Assembly (NCBI RefSeq): GCF_901709675.1
Contig: NC_051100.1
Span: 5,518,001-5,582,000, forward strand
Origin: Syngnathus acus
Lineage: Eukaryota > Chordata > Actinopteri > Syngnathiformes > Syngnathidae
Direction of reading: 5' to 3'
Length of the DNA: 64,000 nt
Shown piece by piece: positions 1-13,194 of the stretch. Below the pieces are notes generated by a model. That model ran no database searches. It worked only from the letters and a program-made list of their open reading frames with translations, and had not been told where the DNA came from. Position numbers and translations under genes: made by a program. The stretch's first letter is position 1, and each line of letters starts with the position of its first letter.

Positions 1-1119
1 AGGTGGTCTCTCACCCAGTCAGGAGGTCTTGTTCGCTCTGGTTGTCCTTGTCTAAGTGACAGAGCTGAGCATGAGGTAAATTTTTAAAAGAGGAGGAGCA
101 AAGTCAATGACAACAGTGTGAGTCTTTTCAAAGTAAACACACAAGTTAACTCTGCTTGTTTTACATCATTTTGGTCTTTGTACTTTAACCTAATTGTTAT
201 TTGGGGGGTCAGCGTGACTGTGCTTATTCCATATGAAGTAAAAAAAAAAAAAAAAAGTGTGTTTTGTGGGTTTTAAAATGCAGGGCCACGCAAATACTCT
301 ACCTGCTTACAATCAGAATCATTGTCTGGATATGTTTCAGTAATACAGTTTAGAAGCAAATAACCTACTTGAGTGCAGTTTGATTGAGGAAAAAATTGTG
401 AATGAGGAAGAGATGTGTCTCCATCTAGTGGTTGTATGTGTTGACATCAATTACATTTGAGTAACTTAATATAGACTTGCCTAGCTTCAAATAAGCGTGT
501 AACAGACTTTTTTTTGTGTCACTTATACTGTAGTTTTTTTCCATGGATGGGAATTAAACACGATCCCCGTATCAGTGCCATTATAAATAGAAACCCTATT
601 TATTTTTACATCAAAATAATTATGAAATGCTTCTTTTTGTGTTGTCTTTTTACACGGTTGTGTGGCGATTATCCAGACTTTTAAGGCAAGTAGAATATCA
701 AAAACACCCAAAGAAAGCCAAGGTTTTTAAGTTAAACAGAACGCAACGTTAATATTTCCTACAGGGCCCCTTTCATTCGATCAACGTCGCAAGACATTAC
801 GAAATTTGTGACGAATTTGTTGAAACAGCACGTTGTATATTCAAGAAGTACGTGGCCATTTGTCTGCTGACAGCTGTGCACGCGCAAACAAGTCAAAGCT
901 TTGAAACCAGATCGATCTATCACACTCAACTTACAAGCCTTATAATCGATACACGCGTAAGTCACATTTTATTGCTTCGTAGTATTTTGCGCGCATTAGG
1001 AACACGTTTTAATGACCTTCAAAGTTATACCCCATTGTTACAAAAACGAATTAAGCGTTTTTACACCCTGCGCAACTTCTCGATGACATCTGGGATCGAC
1101 TTTTATTGTCTGAACTAAG
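1..1119. other. Upstream region of ide, no gene recognised
   Basis: No exon or conserved protein could be recognised on either strand. The stretch holds an A-run at 241-256 and AT-rich sequence. Immediately before the ide start there is a four-codon upstream ORF at 1120-1131 (ATG GCG GTG TGA). A divergent neighbour is expected in this vertebrate synteny block, but nothing in the first kilobase identifies one. The short ORFs here are chance-sized and have no recognisable domains. Confidence 0.5.
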
Positions 1120-1154
1120 ATGGCGGTGTGAAAGGCAAGGTTTGTTGTCCATGG

Positions 1155-4100
1155 ATGCAAAGTATGTATAAGTGTATCAATCGAACGGCGCAGTGCACGA
1201 AATATTTCCAAGCAGCAGGAAGCGGCCCCAATCTCAACAAAGGATTTGCGTAAGTGTTACATGGCGATTTATATGGTTATAAGAAGTAAATGTGTTGTTA
1301 TCGCATGAAGTCACGCTAGCTAGTCCTCGCTACAGACACTGGTCAGGGCCGTGTTAAGCCGGGTGGTTGATCTCCGCTTTCCATCTTAACCACTTCCTGT
1401 GTTTCTTCTTAAATGATCTGCCTTACATCTTGTTTGGTGCAAGGACTCTAAAGGATCAGTGCGTGTTGTATGTATTTCATAGAACTGTATAATACAATTC
1501 GACTGCCATTTAATCTAGTTTCTCGCTGATGGCCCCAACATTCATTATTGATGAGTCAGGTTTTCATTCCAGTGGGCGGCTCCCCACATCCCGTATACAC
1601 TACAGACCTTTCTCCTTCAAAGTGCTTAAATCGCAAAATGTAATTTTAAATTGCAGACGGATGCTAATGTAGTGTCCATAGAGTTATTAACTTGGCTGGT
1701 GGTTGGAGTTCAGAGTTCAGTTCAATAAATGCTGTATTACTTGTCATGTAAAGCCAAGTGTTCATGGGGTCTCTATTGTGATATTTATAAGAGTAACCAC
1801 ACAACTTTACAATTTCATATTAACGTAAATTAAGAGGTGGCTGCCTCCTTCCAATTTCCACCCGAAGGCTTTAGGAACTTTGACCTCATGAAAACTGTTA
1901 CGTGGCCAGGTTTGTTTTATGGTTGTGCGATGTAGCCTAACATTTATTTCACAGTGTAAATGAAAAGCTTTTTTCGACCTTGCCACTTACGTGCAGAGTT
2001 TTCTTCAGGTGCCAGCAAAGTTATTCAGTTTAAACATTCGATGTCTTGTCTTAAATCGAATATAGGCTGAAAACGATCACTGTGTTCCTATTTACGTCCC
2101 AACTTCATTGGAATTAGGGTTTGAATATATATGAATATCTGTGCTCATACTGTATACATCCTCCCTATTATAGGCTGGTGTCATCTTCTCCACTTAGAAT
2201 GATTGACCCAGCTCTGAAGAGTGTGGTCGCAGACATAATTCGCTCCCCCGAGGACAAGCGACTTTACAGAGGCCTGGAGTTCAACAATGGATTGAGGGCC
2301 ATGCTCATCAGTGACCCAACGACAGACAAATCCTCCGCTGCTTTGGATGTCCACATTGGTAAGAAATAAAGAACATTTCTATGTGGTATACCCATCATCT
2401 GCAGTATAGCGAAGAATGTATCCTCGCCTCAGTGATCAGTCTACTTTGAAATTTCAGGTTCATTATCCGACCCGGCGAACATCGCCGGCTTGGCGCACTT
2501 TTGTGAACACATGCTGTTCCTGGGCACAAAGAAATACCCAAAAGAGAATGAGTACAGCCAGTTCTTGAGTGAGCACGCTGGCAGCTCCAATGCCTTCACC
2601 AGTGGAGAGCACACAAATTATTACTTTGATGTGTCTCATGAGCACTTACAAGGAGCTCTCGATAGGTAAAGGACTATTTATTTGATTCTATTTCATCTTT
2701 CAAAAACAATGATTTGCCTTCGACGGTATTTCTAAATCATTTCCTCTCATGGTTTAAAACGGCATTCCCAATTTAAATTTATTGTCACGAAGCATTTTCT
2801 GAATAATGATCCACTGTGTCATAATGTCATCTTTAGGTTTGCCCAGTTCTTCTTGTGCCCGCTCTTTGACGAGAGCTGTAAGGACCGCGAGGTGAATGCT
2901 GTGGACTCTGAGCATGACAAGAACCTGATGAATGATGCTTGGAGACTCTTTCAACTCGAGAAGGCCACTGGCAACCCACATCACCCCTTCAGTAAATTTG
3001 GAACAGGTTAGCATCACAGTGCAGCATTTCGGCTCGTTTACAAATATATTATTGTATTCAAGAAGCAAATATGATGTGCCCTGTCCATTCTAGGTAACAA
3101 GCTGACCCTTGAGACCAGACCATCTAATGATGGCATTGATGTCCGCCAGGAGCTCCTCAAGTTTCACTCGACGTATTACTCCTCTAATCTAATGGGCCTC
3201 TGTGTTTTAGGAAGAGGTAAGGCAACCCAGAGGAAGATTTTATTTTTTTTAGGAGGCAATGTGTTATGTGATTTACATCCTAATATTTGGTAAAGAGCAT
3301 CTGGCCTCAGACAATTTTTTTTTTTTTACGTACCTCGTCCTTACCCACAGAATCCTTAGATGAGCTGACGTCTATGGTGGTCAAGTTATTTGCAGAAGTA
3401 GAGAACAAGAACGTGGCTATCCCGGAATTTCCTGATCACCCCTTTCGAGATGAATTTCTAAAAGTGAGCAGCTGTTCTTTGCCTTTGCTGATGAATTATT
3501 AGATAACATTTTAAAAAATAATTTTATTTTCCCTGTTTGCTGTGCCAGCAATTCTACAAAGTGGTGCCCATAAAAGACATAAGGAATCTGTACGTGACGT
3601 TCCCCATCCCAGACCTGCAGAAATTCTATAAGTCAAATCCAGGACACTATCTGGGACATCTGATAGGTCACGAAGGACCTGGAAGTTTGTTATCGGAACT
3701 AAAAAGTAAAGGTAGGGCACACCGAAGGATTACACATTTGAGCATATGAGGATTCAAAAAAATCGAATCATTATGATTATTGGGTGCCTAAGTAGTGAAA
3801 TTGTCATTCTTTTAAGGATGGGTGAATACACTTGTTGGAGGCCAAAAAGAAGGAGCCAAAGGATTCATGTTCTTCATCATCAATGTCGACTTGACAGAAG
3901 AAGGCCTTTGTAAGCAGTCTTTCGTGTTTTCCAGTCTGGTGTTTGCGGAACACTCTAAATTGTAAAATAACCTCTTCACGTGCGTGTCACCAACAGTACA
4001 TGTGGAAGACATTATCTTTCACATGTTCCAGTATATCCAGAAACTGCGTAGAGAGGGACCTCAGGAATGGGTGTTTCAGGAGTGCAAGGTAACTCCAGTA

Positions 4101-7100
4101 TTTTTGGGAAACACAAAATATTCTCACTGACACTAAATTTGAGCTATCCATTTGTATGACTTTGATTCTGTCTTTCTCTGCAGGATTTAAACAAGGTAGC
4201 CTTCCGATTTAAAGACAAGGAGCGACCCCGTGGCTATACCTCCAAAGTGTCTGGTTTACTACACGTAGGTGGTTCTGTTTCCTGTCCTGACACTCACCCT
4301 GATGCTGCTCTTAACTTAGAGACTCATTTCTGTTCATGTCTTATTTGTTTTTTCAGTATTACCCACTTGAAGAGGTTCTAGCGGCAGAGTACCTTTTGGA
4401 AGACTTTAGGCCAGACTTGATTGAGATGGTGCTGGACAAGCTGAGACCAGAATATGTCAGGTTAGTGCAGTCCTTCTCAAATAGTGGGGGGGGGGCGTTA
4501 CGTTGTGTGACACCAGGGAACATGCTTTTCTTTTGGCTGTACTAGATTAAAGGGTACTAAGTATTCGCTCTACAGTGTAGAGCGCACGGAACATAGGCAC
4601 GCACAGCACAGAGCAGGCGATAAAAAGTGCAGTGGGACACCATGGAAAAATATTGAACAGGGTTGAAAAGAACGGCGGAGAGAGACGGAGATAAGAGAAT
4701 TGAGAGTCACACGAAAGATGACGAAGCGTACGTAGCGCTCGGCTTCAGTGTGACTACGATGGGAGATGAGGAAAGAGCAGTGTGTTTACTGTGCCTTACA
4801 ATGTTGGCAGCGGACAGTATGAAGTCAAATGAATTAAGGCGGCACTTCAAAGCATTGCAGCTCACTCACGCTGATGAGATGCTTGAGGTTTTTCAGCGAA
4901 AACGGGCTGAATATTGCCAACAATCATCCCTCTTTGTGAAGGCTACTTCAGTCAATCAGCAAGCACTGTAAGCATCATATAAAGCAGCGTACCAAATTGC
5001 TCAGTGCAAAAAAAAAAACCCCACACCATTGCAGAAGAGCTGGTACTACCTGCAGCCGTGCATATGGTCTCCGTCATGCTGCCTCATTTTGATTAAAAAA
5101 ACGGCACAAATTGTTTTATTCATTTTTGTTTTGTAGGTTAAAATGTTTTATATATTGTGCTCCTGAGTTAACGTTGCTGATTACTTTGAATTAAATATTA
5201 TTTATCGCTGTTATTTAATTTAATAATATGTATGTTTATTATTTTGTTGTATTTTTTTCAGCATAAAATGGCAGTTGTTTATAGTTTAAATAATTATAAA
5301 TTATTTTTTAATTTCAGGCAAAGTGATGCACATTGAATCTGTTCTGTTACAGACTAAAAAAACAATGTTATTAATAAAGTTATTGTTTATTGTAAGTTGA
5401 TCTTTATTTTTTATTTATTTTTTTGTTTTCTTTAATGTTAATAAGGGTACAAGCATGGGGGGGGCGTGAAATGTTTTCTTCTCCCTGGGGGGGCATCACA
5501 GAAAATGATTGAGAAGCACTGGGTTAGTGCAATATTATATATATATATATATATATATATTATTATAATACAGGATATTTGAAAACAAATGGTGGAGCAA
5601 CACATGTAGACGGAAAGTAACATAATGCTCATGCATATATTTAACAGCTAATTTAGCTACAACACCAAATTGCTTATTACGCATGAATTTTTGATCTAGT
5701 AAGTATGGGTGTGCGTTATGTCTCATATTCTCTACTTCCAGGGTTGTTTTGGTGTCAAAGTCATTTGACGGTGAAACAGACAAGGCAGAAGAATGGTATG
5801 GTACGCAGTACAAGCAGGAGGCGATATCCATGGAGACCCTCATGGTGAATCTCTGCAAATACAGTGCCAATCATCAATCATCACTGTGCTGGCAGTCAAA
5901 TTCTTCTTGCTTCTGATGAACGACATCATCTTAAGACCGTTCAACCATGTATGTGTTTCAGAAATGGGCCAGTGCTGACCTCAACGGCAAGTTCAAGTTA
6001 CCGATGAAAAATGAGTTCATCCCGACCAACTTGGAAATTTACCCTCTTGAGAAAGACTCTGCTTCCGTCCCTGCTTTAATCAAGGCGAGTGTGTTGCGGC
6101 TTGGCGGCTGTGTTTTGACGTCAGATTCCTGGAGTGCCACTTATCATTAATGTACACAAGGAGCTTGATTTTAATTGTAGAAGAAAGGAAGAAAAAAAAT
6201 CCGGTGTGATTGTGTTTGCTAAAAGAAGGTTGAGGACATTTTATTATTGTGTGTTTTTTTTAGGACACAGCAATGAGCAAGGTGTGGTTCAAGCAGGATG
6301 ACAAATTCTTTCTTCCCAAAGCGTGTCTGAACTTTGAGTTCTTCAGGTACGTAATTATGTGGTTGCTGACGGAAAGGTTGCAAAATTACCCTTTTAAATG
6401 ACCTTTATCAGCTCACACAATCATTCCATTACACATTAGTTGGTCATGACTCCTTCAGAATAACTGCTTTTGTTCCTTTCCTCCATTTCTGTCACATCAG
6501 CATTAGCTTAATTGCGCAGAATGTTTGTTGTTTTTCTTTGTTTTGTGCTGACTGTTAAAAATGTGACAACATACTGCCAGCGCATGGCAAAAATATTTGT
6601 ATGGTCAAAGATTTTCAGAAGTATCAAAATTATTTGAAGAAAGCATTTCCAAGAAAACTTCACTTGCTGATAGTATACATTGTGTGCGTGATATTTTGTT
6701 TTGCTGCATTTTGATTCCTAGGTCAAAGAGGGAAATAATTGTCATTTGTAAATGCACTTTCTTTCTGTGACCCCTTGCTATTTTTCTACAGCCCGTTTGC
6801 GTATGTGGACCCATTACATTGTAACATGGCTTATTTATACCTGGAGCTCCTAAAGGACTCCCTCAACGAGTATGCATATGCAGCCGAGCTAGCTGGTTTG
6901 AACTATGACCTTCAAAATACCGTCTATGGGATGTATGTAAGTATTCTGATTCCCTCGTTGTAAGATTTCTGTTGCATCCCAAACCAAAAGTCCCCCCCCC
7001 TTCCTACACTTCCCCCGACTGGGCTATAGTGGCTCAGCCAGGCCTCAATGGCGTTAATTGTGAAAGATAATCTACTTTTTCTTCAAGAAAAAATTCTTAT

Positions 7101-10100
7101 GGAAATAAAACGCATAAACGAGACCTGGCTGGTGTCAGTATAGCTTTTGTTCGATCCCGATTTTTTTCCATCTTGCGTCTATCTTCCGTTCATCTTCCCC
7201 AAACACTCATTCCTATGAATCCCTTTATTCGTGCCTCAGTTCGGGCACGTCGATTTTTACGCTTGTTCCTGTGCTGTGAAACTATCAAAATAAGCGTGAG
7301 GCTTCTCCTGATGTTTGTGCGGGACAGTCATGAGGCTGCATATACATACTCTTCCTGTCAATCTTCACCTATTTGCAATGTCTCTCATTCCCATCAACTG
7401 TCTGTTGTTGTTCTTGTTCTCCCTCCTTCTGTAGTCGCTACTTATATGCAGATCCGCTACACTGCAATATGACCTACCTGTTGCTCAGGTTACTGAAGGA
7501 TGATTTAAGAGAGTATACATATGCAGCCCGCCTGGCAGGGCTGGTGTATGGCATAGGCTCAGGGATGAATGCCATCCTTGTAAGTAAGCTTTTTGAGTCC
7601 CGCGGGGAAGTGAAGCAAGTGCTGTGAACTGTCCTCTTTGAGGACTTTCGAATGTGCAAGTCAAATTGATTGCTTGTCCCCTGCTCACTTTGTTGTTTCC
7701 AAGATGAAGGCTTTTATAGGGATGGTTTGCTCCATAATCTATGTAAATAGGAGCGCTTTTTTTTTTTAACATCAGCTGGAACATAATTGTCAAAAAGTTA
7801 AACACCAATGTACTGCAAAACGTTTCAACCCAAAAATGCTCGAGTCAACACAAATGGCTAAATATCAGCAAGCTCAAGCAGTCCACTCCATTATCTCGAT
7901 TTACATTTCTCCACCCGCAATGTATCTCTTATCATCGCATCATCTTTGGCGGACATAGCAAATAGTGGTGCTTGCACATGCTGACGTTTTCCTTTTTTGA
8001 ATCCAGATCAGCTTTCTTCAAATTTTGAAGCCGTACTATTAACAAATGTCAATGAAATGTTTTTTCTTGACTACTACAACCTTTTTCCGCTCACAAACCT
8101 TCTGTAAAGTTTGGAATAATCCACTAATAATCTCTCTTTGCTGGTATTGCTCATTAACAGCCTCTCGTTGAAAATGATGGTGGTCTCTCGGTACAGAATG
8201 ATGACACTGCAATTCAAAAATGAACTTGTATCTCCTTCTATTTTCAAATTGTTTTTACACAGAAAAACAATTGTTTCCTAGGAATGTTCCTTTCTCCCAA
8301 TACAGCACCACTGTGTTGAAAATGATATATTTCACCATAAAAAGGTCGTGCATGAACAGCTTCATCCCCCTGGCTGGCTGTATCAGATTCGATTGTCTTG
8401 TCTCCAGACCCAATCGTCCCACAAGAGATGACCATCAAGTTCATAAAAATGATTAAACTTACATTTTGACATTGATCAATCTGTTAAATAATCTGGCTCT
8501 TTCTCACTGTTCCAGCTTTCTGTTAAAGGCTACAATGACAAGCAAGACATCCTTTTGAAGAAGATCATTGAGAAGATGGCCACATTTGAAATCGATGAGA
8601 AGCGTTTTGACATCATCAAGGAAGCGGTAATCGCGATTGGCGTTATCGCCATTGCTGTGGTCTAGCCAGGAAATTTTACAGTGCAGTATTTACTATGCTT
8701 ATATATTTTTTTAATATATTTCTTTCTGCAGTACATGAGGTCTTTGAATAACTTCAGAGCAGAACAACCACACCAGCACGCCATGTACTACCTTCGTCTA
8801 CTCATGACTGAGGTGGCTTGGACCAAAGATGAACTCAGAGATGCTCTAGAAGGTGAGATGATTGTTGTTGTTTTTTTTAAAATATATTTTGATTGAGCAA
8901 TGGTATCCTCATTTCTTAAGATCCTTTTGAGACAGCGGGGGATGTAAGACATACTAGATGTTATTTTAAATAACTATTATCTGTATTCCAGATGTAACTC
9001 TCCAGCGCCTCAAGGCTTTCATACCTCAGCTGTTGTCTCGGTTACATATCGAAGCCCTTCTTCATGGCAACATCACCAAGGAGGTTAGTTTGTGTTTTAC
9101 TTCTTAGAACAGAAAATCATTTCTGGTGTTTGCATGCAATCAGAAATATTCCCTGATGTTTTGTATTTGTAGCACTTTCTAATTGTTCTTTCTGCCTTCT
9201 TTGCCGTGTTATTAGTCTGCTCTTGGCATGATCCAAATGGTGGAGGACACTCTGATTGAGCACGCACGCACCAAACCTCTCCTACCAAGCCAACTGATCC
9301 GCTACAGAGAGGTACAGGTTCCAGACGGTAAGTCCTTCACACTTCAGAAAAGCACTCATAAAATCCCTGCCAGTCTCACACTGCAAGCACAGAGAAGGAC
9401 CCTCACCCCTCTTGCATGCTCACGTCATCTGTGACGCAGCCTTACACTTGAAAAAGCTTCAATTAAATTCTAAATTCCACCTAAGGAGACTCGTGCTCAG
9501 CAAATGTGAATTGATGTCATTGAGCCCAAAAAAGGACACATATTAATATTATGAACAGATAATAAATAATAGAATCATTTTTGCTGCTTTGAGAATTGCA
9601 ATGAGCACAGTGGCCTCCATCATGCCTATCCAGAAAAAAGTTCCAAACCACTAGGATTCATCCGAGAGCCATTGCAATGCTTTTCTTTTGATCATGCAAA
9701 AAAAAGGTGAATATTGTCACGTTCCTGGCAGGTGGCTGGTACGTTTATCAGCAGAGGAACAACGTGCATAACAACTGCGGCATCGAGATCTACTACCAGA
9801 CCGACATGCAGACGACCCACATGAACATGCTGCTGGAGCTCTTCTGTCAGATCATCTCCGAGCCGTGCTTCAACACGTTAAGAACTAAAGAGCAGCTGGG
9901 TGAGAAGCCTGATATCTTTTATAACAGTGTTTTATGCTTTGAGCTCGAACCCAATTTATCTTTTGGACCCCAAAGGCTACATTGTGTTCAGCGGGCCAAG
10001 GCGGGCGAACGGGGTCCAAGGTCTTCGCTTCATCATCCAGTCTGAAAAGGCGCCACACTACCTGGAGAGCCGCATCGAAGCGTTCCTTTGCACCATGGAG

Positions 10101-11120
10101 AGATCGGTGGAAGAGATGAGCGAGGAAGCCTTCCAGAAGCACATCCAGGCCTTGGCCATCCGCCGCCTGGACAAGCCCAAAAAGCTGTCTGCTGAGTGTG
10201 CCAAGTACTGGGGAGAGATTATCTCCCAACAGTATAATTTTGATCGAGGTGAGCTAGCGCTGCAAATGTCCTCCTCACCTTTTGATTTCTTCTGTGATTG
10301 CTCATGTTTCGCATTAAGAGTACATTGCTGGATAGAGGGAGCAGGATATTGGACACTGTAGACAATAAAAGCCTAGTTTCAGGATGAGGTTCTTAAAGGT
10401 GTTTTTTTTTTTTTTAATTGCGTTGTACTGTTCATAGATAAAAGTGTAAACTGTAAGACAAAATGCTTGCAGGAATACCAACATTGTGATCATCTTTGTG
10501 TCGTAGATAACATTGAGGTGGCCCATCTGAAGACGTTAACAAAAGACGACGTTATGCAATTCTGCCGTGTAAGTAGATTAACCAACCACACACACAGGAT
10601 AAAAATAAAATCTGACTCTTGTGATTCCAGTTTTATTTTCATCTTGACCCTTTGTGTGCCCTCCACAGGAGCGCCTAACCCTGAATGCCCCTAAAAGACA
10701 CAAGATGTCAGTTCACGTGTTGTCCAGAGAGCTGGACACCTGTAAGTATCTGCAGTCACGTGACCAAGTAGAAGGACACCACACGGCTCAGTCTGACCTT
10801 ACCGTGTCTCTTAGGTCCCCTGGTTGGAGAATTTCCTGCTCAAAACGATGTCAACTTGGCCCCTGCGCCCTCTCTGCCCCAGGTGAACTCCATTTTCACA
10901 AACACATGAATCTTGTCTTGGCGTTTTGCTTGGATGTTGAAATTGTTTCTGTTAATGTGACAACTAGTCCTTAGTGAGCTAAAAAGAGGATCTTTAAAGA
11001 TGGTTTTTTTTTGTGTTTCTGCAGCCGGCGCTGGTCCGGGACATGACAGAATTCAAGAGGAGTCTGCCTCTCTTCCCTCTGGTCAGACCTCACATCAATT
11101 TCATGGCAGCCAAACTGTGA
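1155..11120 (+). CDS. ide: Insulin-degrading enzyme (insulysin), M16 zinc metalloprotease
   Basis: The enzyme degrades insulin, amylin, amyloid-beta and other small peptides in cytosol, with mitochondrial and peroxisomal pools. Coding exons: 1155-1249, 2174-2358, 2458-2665, 2837-3006, 3094-3216, 3351-3463, 3549-3711, 3817-3909, 3997-4088, 4184-4264, 4357-4460, 5742-5844, 5962-6084, 6264-6346, 6792-6936 (15a), 8516-8626, 8732-8852, 8992-9083, 9216-9327, 9732-9899, 9976-10248, 10507-10568, 10669-10741, 10815-10882, 11025-11120. Phases join without a break to 1018 aa; human IDE has 1019. The inverted zinc motif HFCEH lies at residues 107-111 and the third ligand Glu at 188. The C-terminal AKL fits a PTS1-type peroxisomal signal. 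ATG 1155 was chosen because ATG 1151 hits a stop; the first ~40 residues are basic and Ser/Thr-rich like a mitochondrial presequence. A second in-frame Met in exon 2 (at 2199) corresponds to the human internal start Met42. Product assignment is secure; the alternative start is inferred from the family. Confidence 0.97.
4468..5521. mobile_element. hAT-type DNA transposon, degenerate, in ide intron 11
   Basis: The element has 8-bp target duplications GGTTAGTG at 4460-4467 and 5522-5529. Its terminal inverted repeats are CAGTCCTTCTCAA at the left and the complement of TTGAGAAGCACTG at the right, with one mismatch in 13. An 8-bp duplication and CAG-type termini are typical of hAT transposons. At 1054 bp it is far shorter than an autonomous hAT and has lost the catalytic domain. 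An internal 102-codon ORF retains a BED-finger-like segment. The left target copy overlaps the exon 11 splice donor. Confidence 0.88.
4663..4971 (+). pseudogene. BED zinc-finger fragment of a hAT transposase
   Basis: This ORF encodes 102 residues. A segment with C-L-L-C, then S-N-E-L-R-R-H-F, then L-T-H-A-D matches the C-x2-C...H...H layout of BED fingers found at the N-terminus of hAT/Buster transposases and domesticated ZBED/FAM200-type proteins. The ORF ends where a transposase core would begin, and no RNase H-like or dimerisation region follows before the right inverted repeat. It is read as a relic inside the hAT element, not a host gene. The BED assignment is by motif recognition. Confidence 0.6.
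5535..5560. repeat. (TA)n microsatellite
   Basis: A run of alternating T and A lies just beyond the right target duplication of the hAT element in ide intron 11. Confidence 0.9.
7435..7579 (+). CDS. ide: ide alternative exon 15b (mutually exclusive with 15a)
   Basis: This 145-nt exon follows an acceptor ending CTGTAG and precedes the donor GTAAGTAAG. It has the same length and phase as exon 15a (6792-6936). Either exon completes the split Ser codon left by exon 14 and both end in phase 0. Its peptide begins [15 protein letters not shown] and is clearly homologous to 15a ([15 protein letters not shown]). A 15b isoform with altered catalytic efficiency is known in mammals. Including both exons would add 290 nt and break the frame, so exclusive use is expected. 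Tissue choice cannot be seen in the sequence. Confidence 0.9.
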
Positions 11121-12883
11121 GCGACACTGGCTGTGTCCAGACGCTGCGCCCGTACCGCCACGTAACGTCAAGAAGACTCACATCTGACTGTGTTTGTGTG
11201 TGTTTAGGGGAGTACATATGAATGTGTAAGTAAGCAGTCTGGATCAACTAGAAAGAAGTAGATGCTTGGAAACATACGTGTTGTAGAGTTACACAGGTCA
11301 CCATAGCTGTGATTAATGGTAGAGCCTCATGTTCCAATTGAACAGGAGATGCAACACTTCAATAATGATGTCACAATCCTATATAAGCTTTTTGTGGAGG
11401 AGCTTGACATCACCTGACAAAAACAACTTTTTACTCATCGTCATGTTCATCAGCCTCGTTGCGATGATTTTAGTCTTCAGACTATTTTCATTTTAAACTT
11501 CATATGTTGGGACCCTTTTGAGCTATTTTTAATCAGCTTACTATGAATAACCTTGCCCGTAGAAAGTTATTTATTTTTTTTTAGTTTTCAACTTAAAATA
11601 CTTTAAAAAAAAAAAAAAAGAAAAGACATCTCAGGGGTACTCAAGTGCTGATTTATAGTCTCATTATGTTGGTCTGTCATCTGCATTAGTTTGTTCATTG
11701 AAATAAATTTGATCAAATCCTAATTGTCATTATATAAGTTTACTTCTCTCACAAATGGTCAACCTGTTATGTGTCTTACTTTTGTTTCTTAGAGGGATAA
11801 TTCAACACATTCGCATGCAAACCGAAAATGCATGTTGTATCATTTTTTATCAGTCTTGGCATAAACCATACAAAAGAGGCAAGTACAAAAGTCAGACTGA
11901 ATTCCGATAACTAAACGTGTTTTGGCAAACTTCACTGTGCACATGTGAATGTGACACACGGCGAACACATTCGTGGTCAGTGTGTCTGCAATCTTTTCAA
12001 GCCCCTCCCATTTTACCTGAGCCAAGAACAAGAGGACCTCATACTGCTGCAGTAAGCATCTGCTCTTTCCCTAAATATATGTTCTGCATGTAAAATTAAA
12101 TTGCTTCGTAAAGTGTTGTATCAAAGCCTCCATCATACATGTTGATATACATATAAACCCACGTGATTGATGCACGTAAGTCGGAATTGCTACGAGAAGT
12201 GATTTGTTTTTTCTAAAATGGTGGCCAAGAGAAACAATGTTAAATTTAATCTGATTGATTTGGACTCAGAAATGTACATATTTTAAAATGAAAATACTTG
12301 ACATTGGTTGTACTGTCCCTGACAGAAACAGTCGAAAACTGTCAAAAGGAGGGAAATAAGTCCTTCTGAGCAGCTTAAAGAAGAGAAAGATTGCCAAGTT
12401 AGGTCTCCTTAAATTCCGTAAGGAAAAGGAAGTCAAATCAGTACCCCTGGGGCACAGTTGCTGACTAAAGAATATTTTCATCTGAGATAGAAGAAGTGCT
12501 TGCAAACACGTGAAACAAGTGGCCAACCAGCAAAGTAAGTGCTGTCACCTTCCATTTAAATATTCATTCACTCATTCATTGTCCAAACAGCTAATATGTC
12601 AAAATATATTAAAGAGAGAAACAAAAATAGGTCAATGAGATTAACTCTGGAATGAGTTTTTGACTTTTTTAATCCCATGGAAGGGCGACGGCCTTCAGTA
12701 AAACAACAGTCAGGGAGTTCTTGGACAATCTGGCTCATCCAGTTCACTCTAACTTCATTAAACACCCAAGAAACTTATTCTTAAGGAGATTTTATTATGA
12801 TTGTTTTGTGTCAGTTTTTTTTTTTTTTTTTTCTATTTTGAGAATAAAATCTCAATCCGCAGAGTCACACAAAGCGTCTAGAC
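11121..12883. other. ide 3' UTR and intergenic DNA
   Basis: The ide stop codon is TGA at 11118-11120. The following kilobase is AT-rich with no coding potential and presumably contains the 3' UTR. An AATAAA lies at 11702-11707. Beyond about 11.8 kb to the MITE at 12.88 kb I see no gene, domain or clear repeat on either strand. Confidence 0.5.
11702..11707 (+). promoter_or_regulatory. ide: Candidate ide polyadenylation signal
   Basis: This is a canonical AATAAA hexamer about 580 nt after the ide stop codon, in AT-rich sequence. Position and motif fit, but downstream cleavage elements were not verified and other sites may be used. Confidence 0.4.
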
Positions 12884-13194
12884 CAGAGGCGTAGCCAGGA
12901 ATTTTTCCAGTAGGGGCGCACGCCCACAGGAAAAAAAATCGAACATCACCCACGCCGTTCGCTGATCGCTAAAACAACGTCCGGGAGGCAAACGGTGAAT
13001 GGATAACATCGCGCACATAGAATAGCGCAAGCACATTCGCGCAAGACCGAAAGAAAAAAACTGCATGAAAATGAAGAATCGAAAAAGCTCGATTTCTTTT
13101 CTTTTTTTTTTTTTTTTTCTTTCTTTTCAACCGGGGCGCAGGGAGTCCTAACCGGGGCGCCGCCCCGGCTCGCCCCGGCTTGGCTACGCCTCTG
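12884..13194. mobile_element. 311-bp non-autonomous hAT MITE
   Basis: The termini are exact inverted repeats, CAGAGGCGTAGCC at the left and its complement at the right. They are flanked by identical 8-bp duplications GTCTAGAC at 12876-12883 and 13195-13202. The interior is GC-rich near the ends with a T-run in the middle, and encodes nothing. Size, 8-bp duplication and CAG-type terminus fit a hAT-derived MITE. Confidence 0.88.

Noticed and set aside
852-1118. 88-codon ORF just upstream of ide
   Set aside because: No domain, no splice context and chance-level length.
1151-1153. ATG four bases before the chosen ide start
   Set aside because: Its frame hits TAA after six codons. The ATG at 1155 leads in frame into exon 2.
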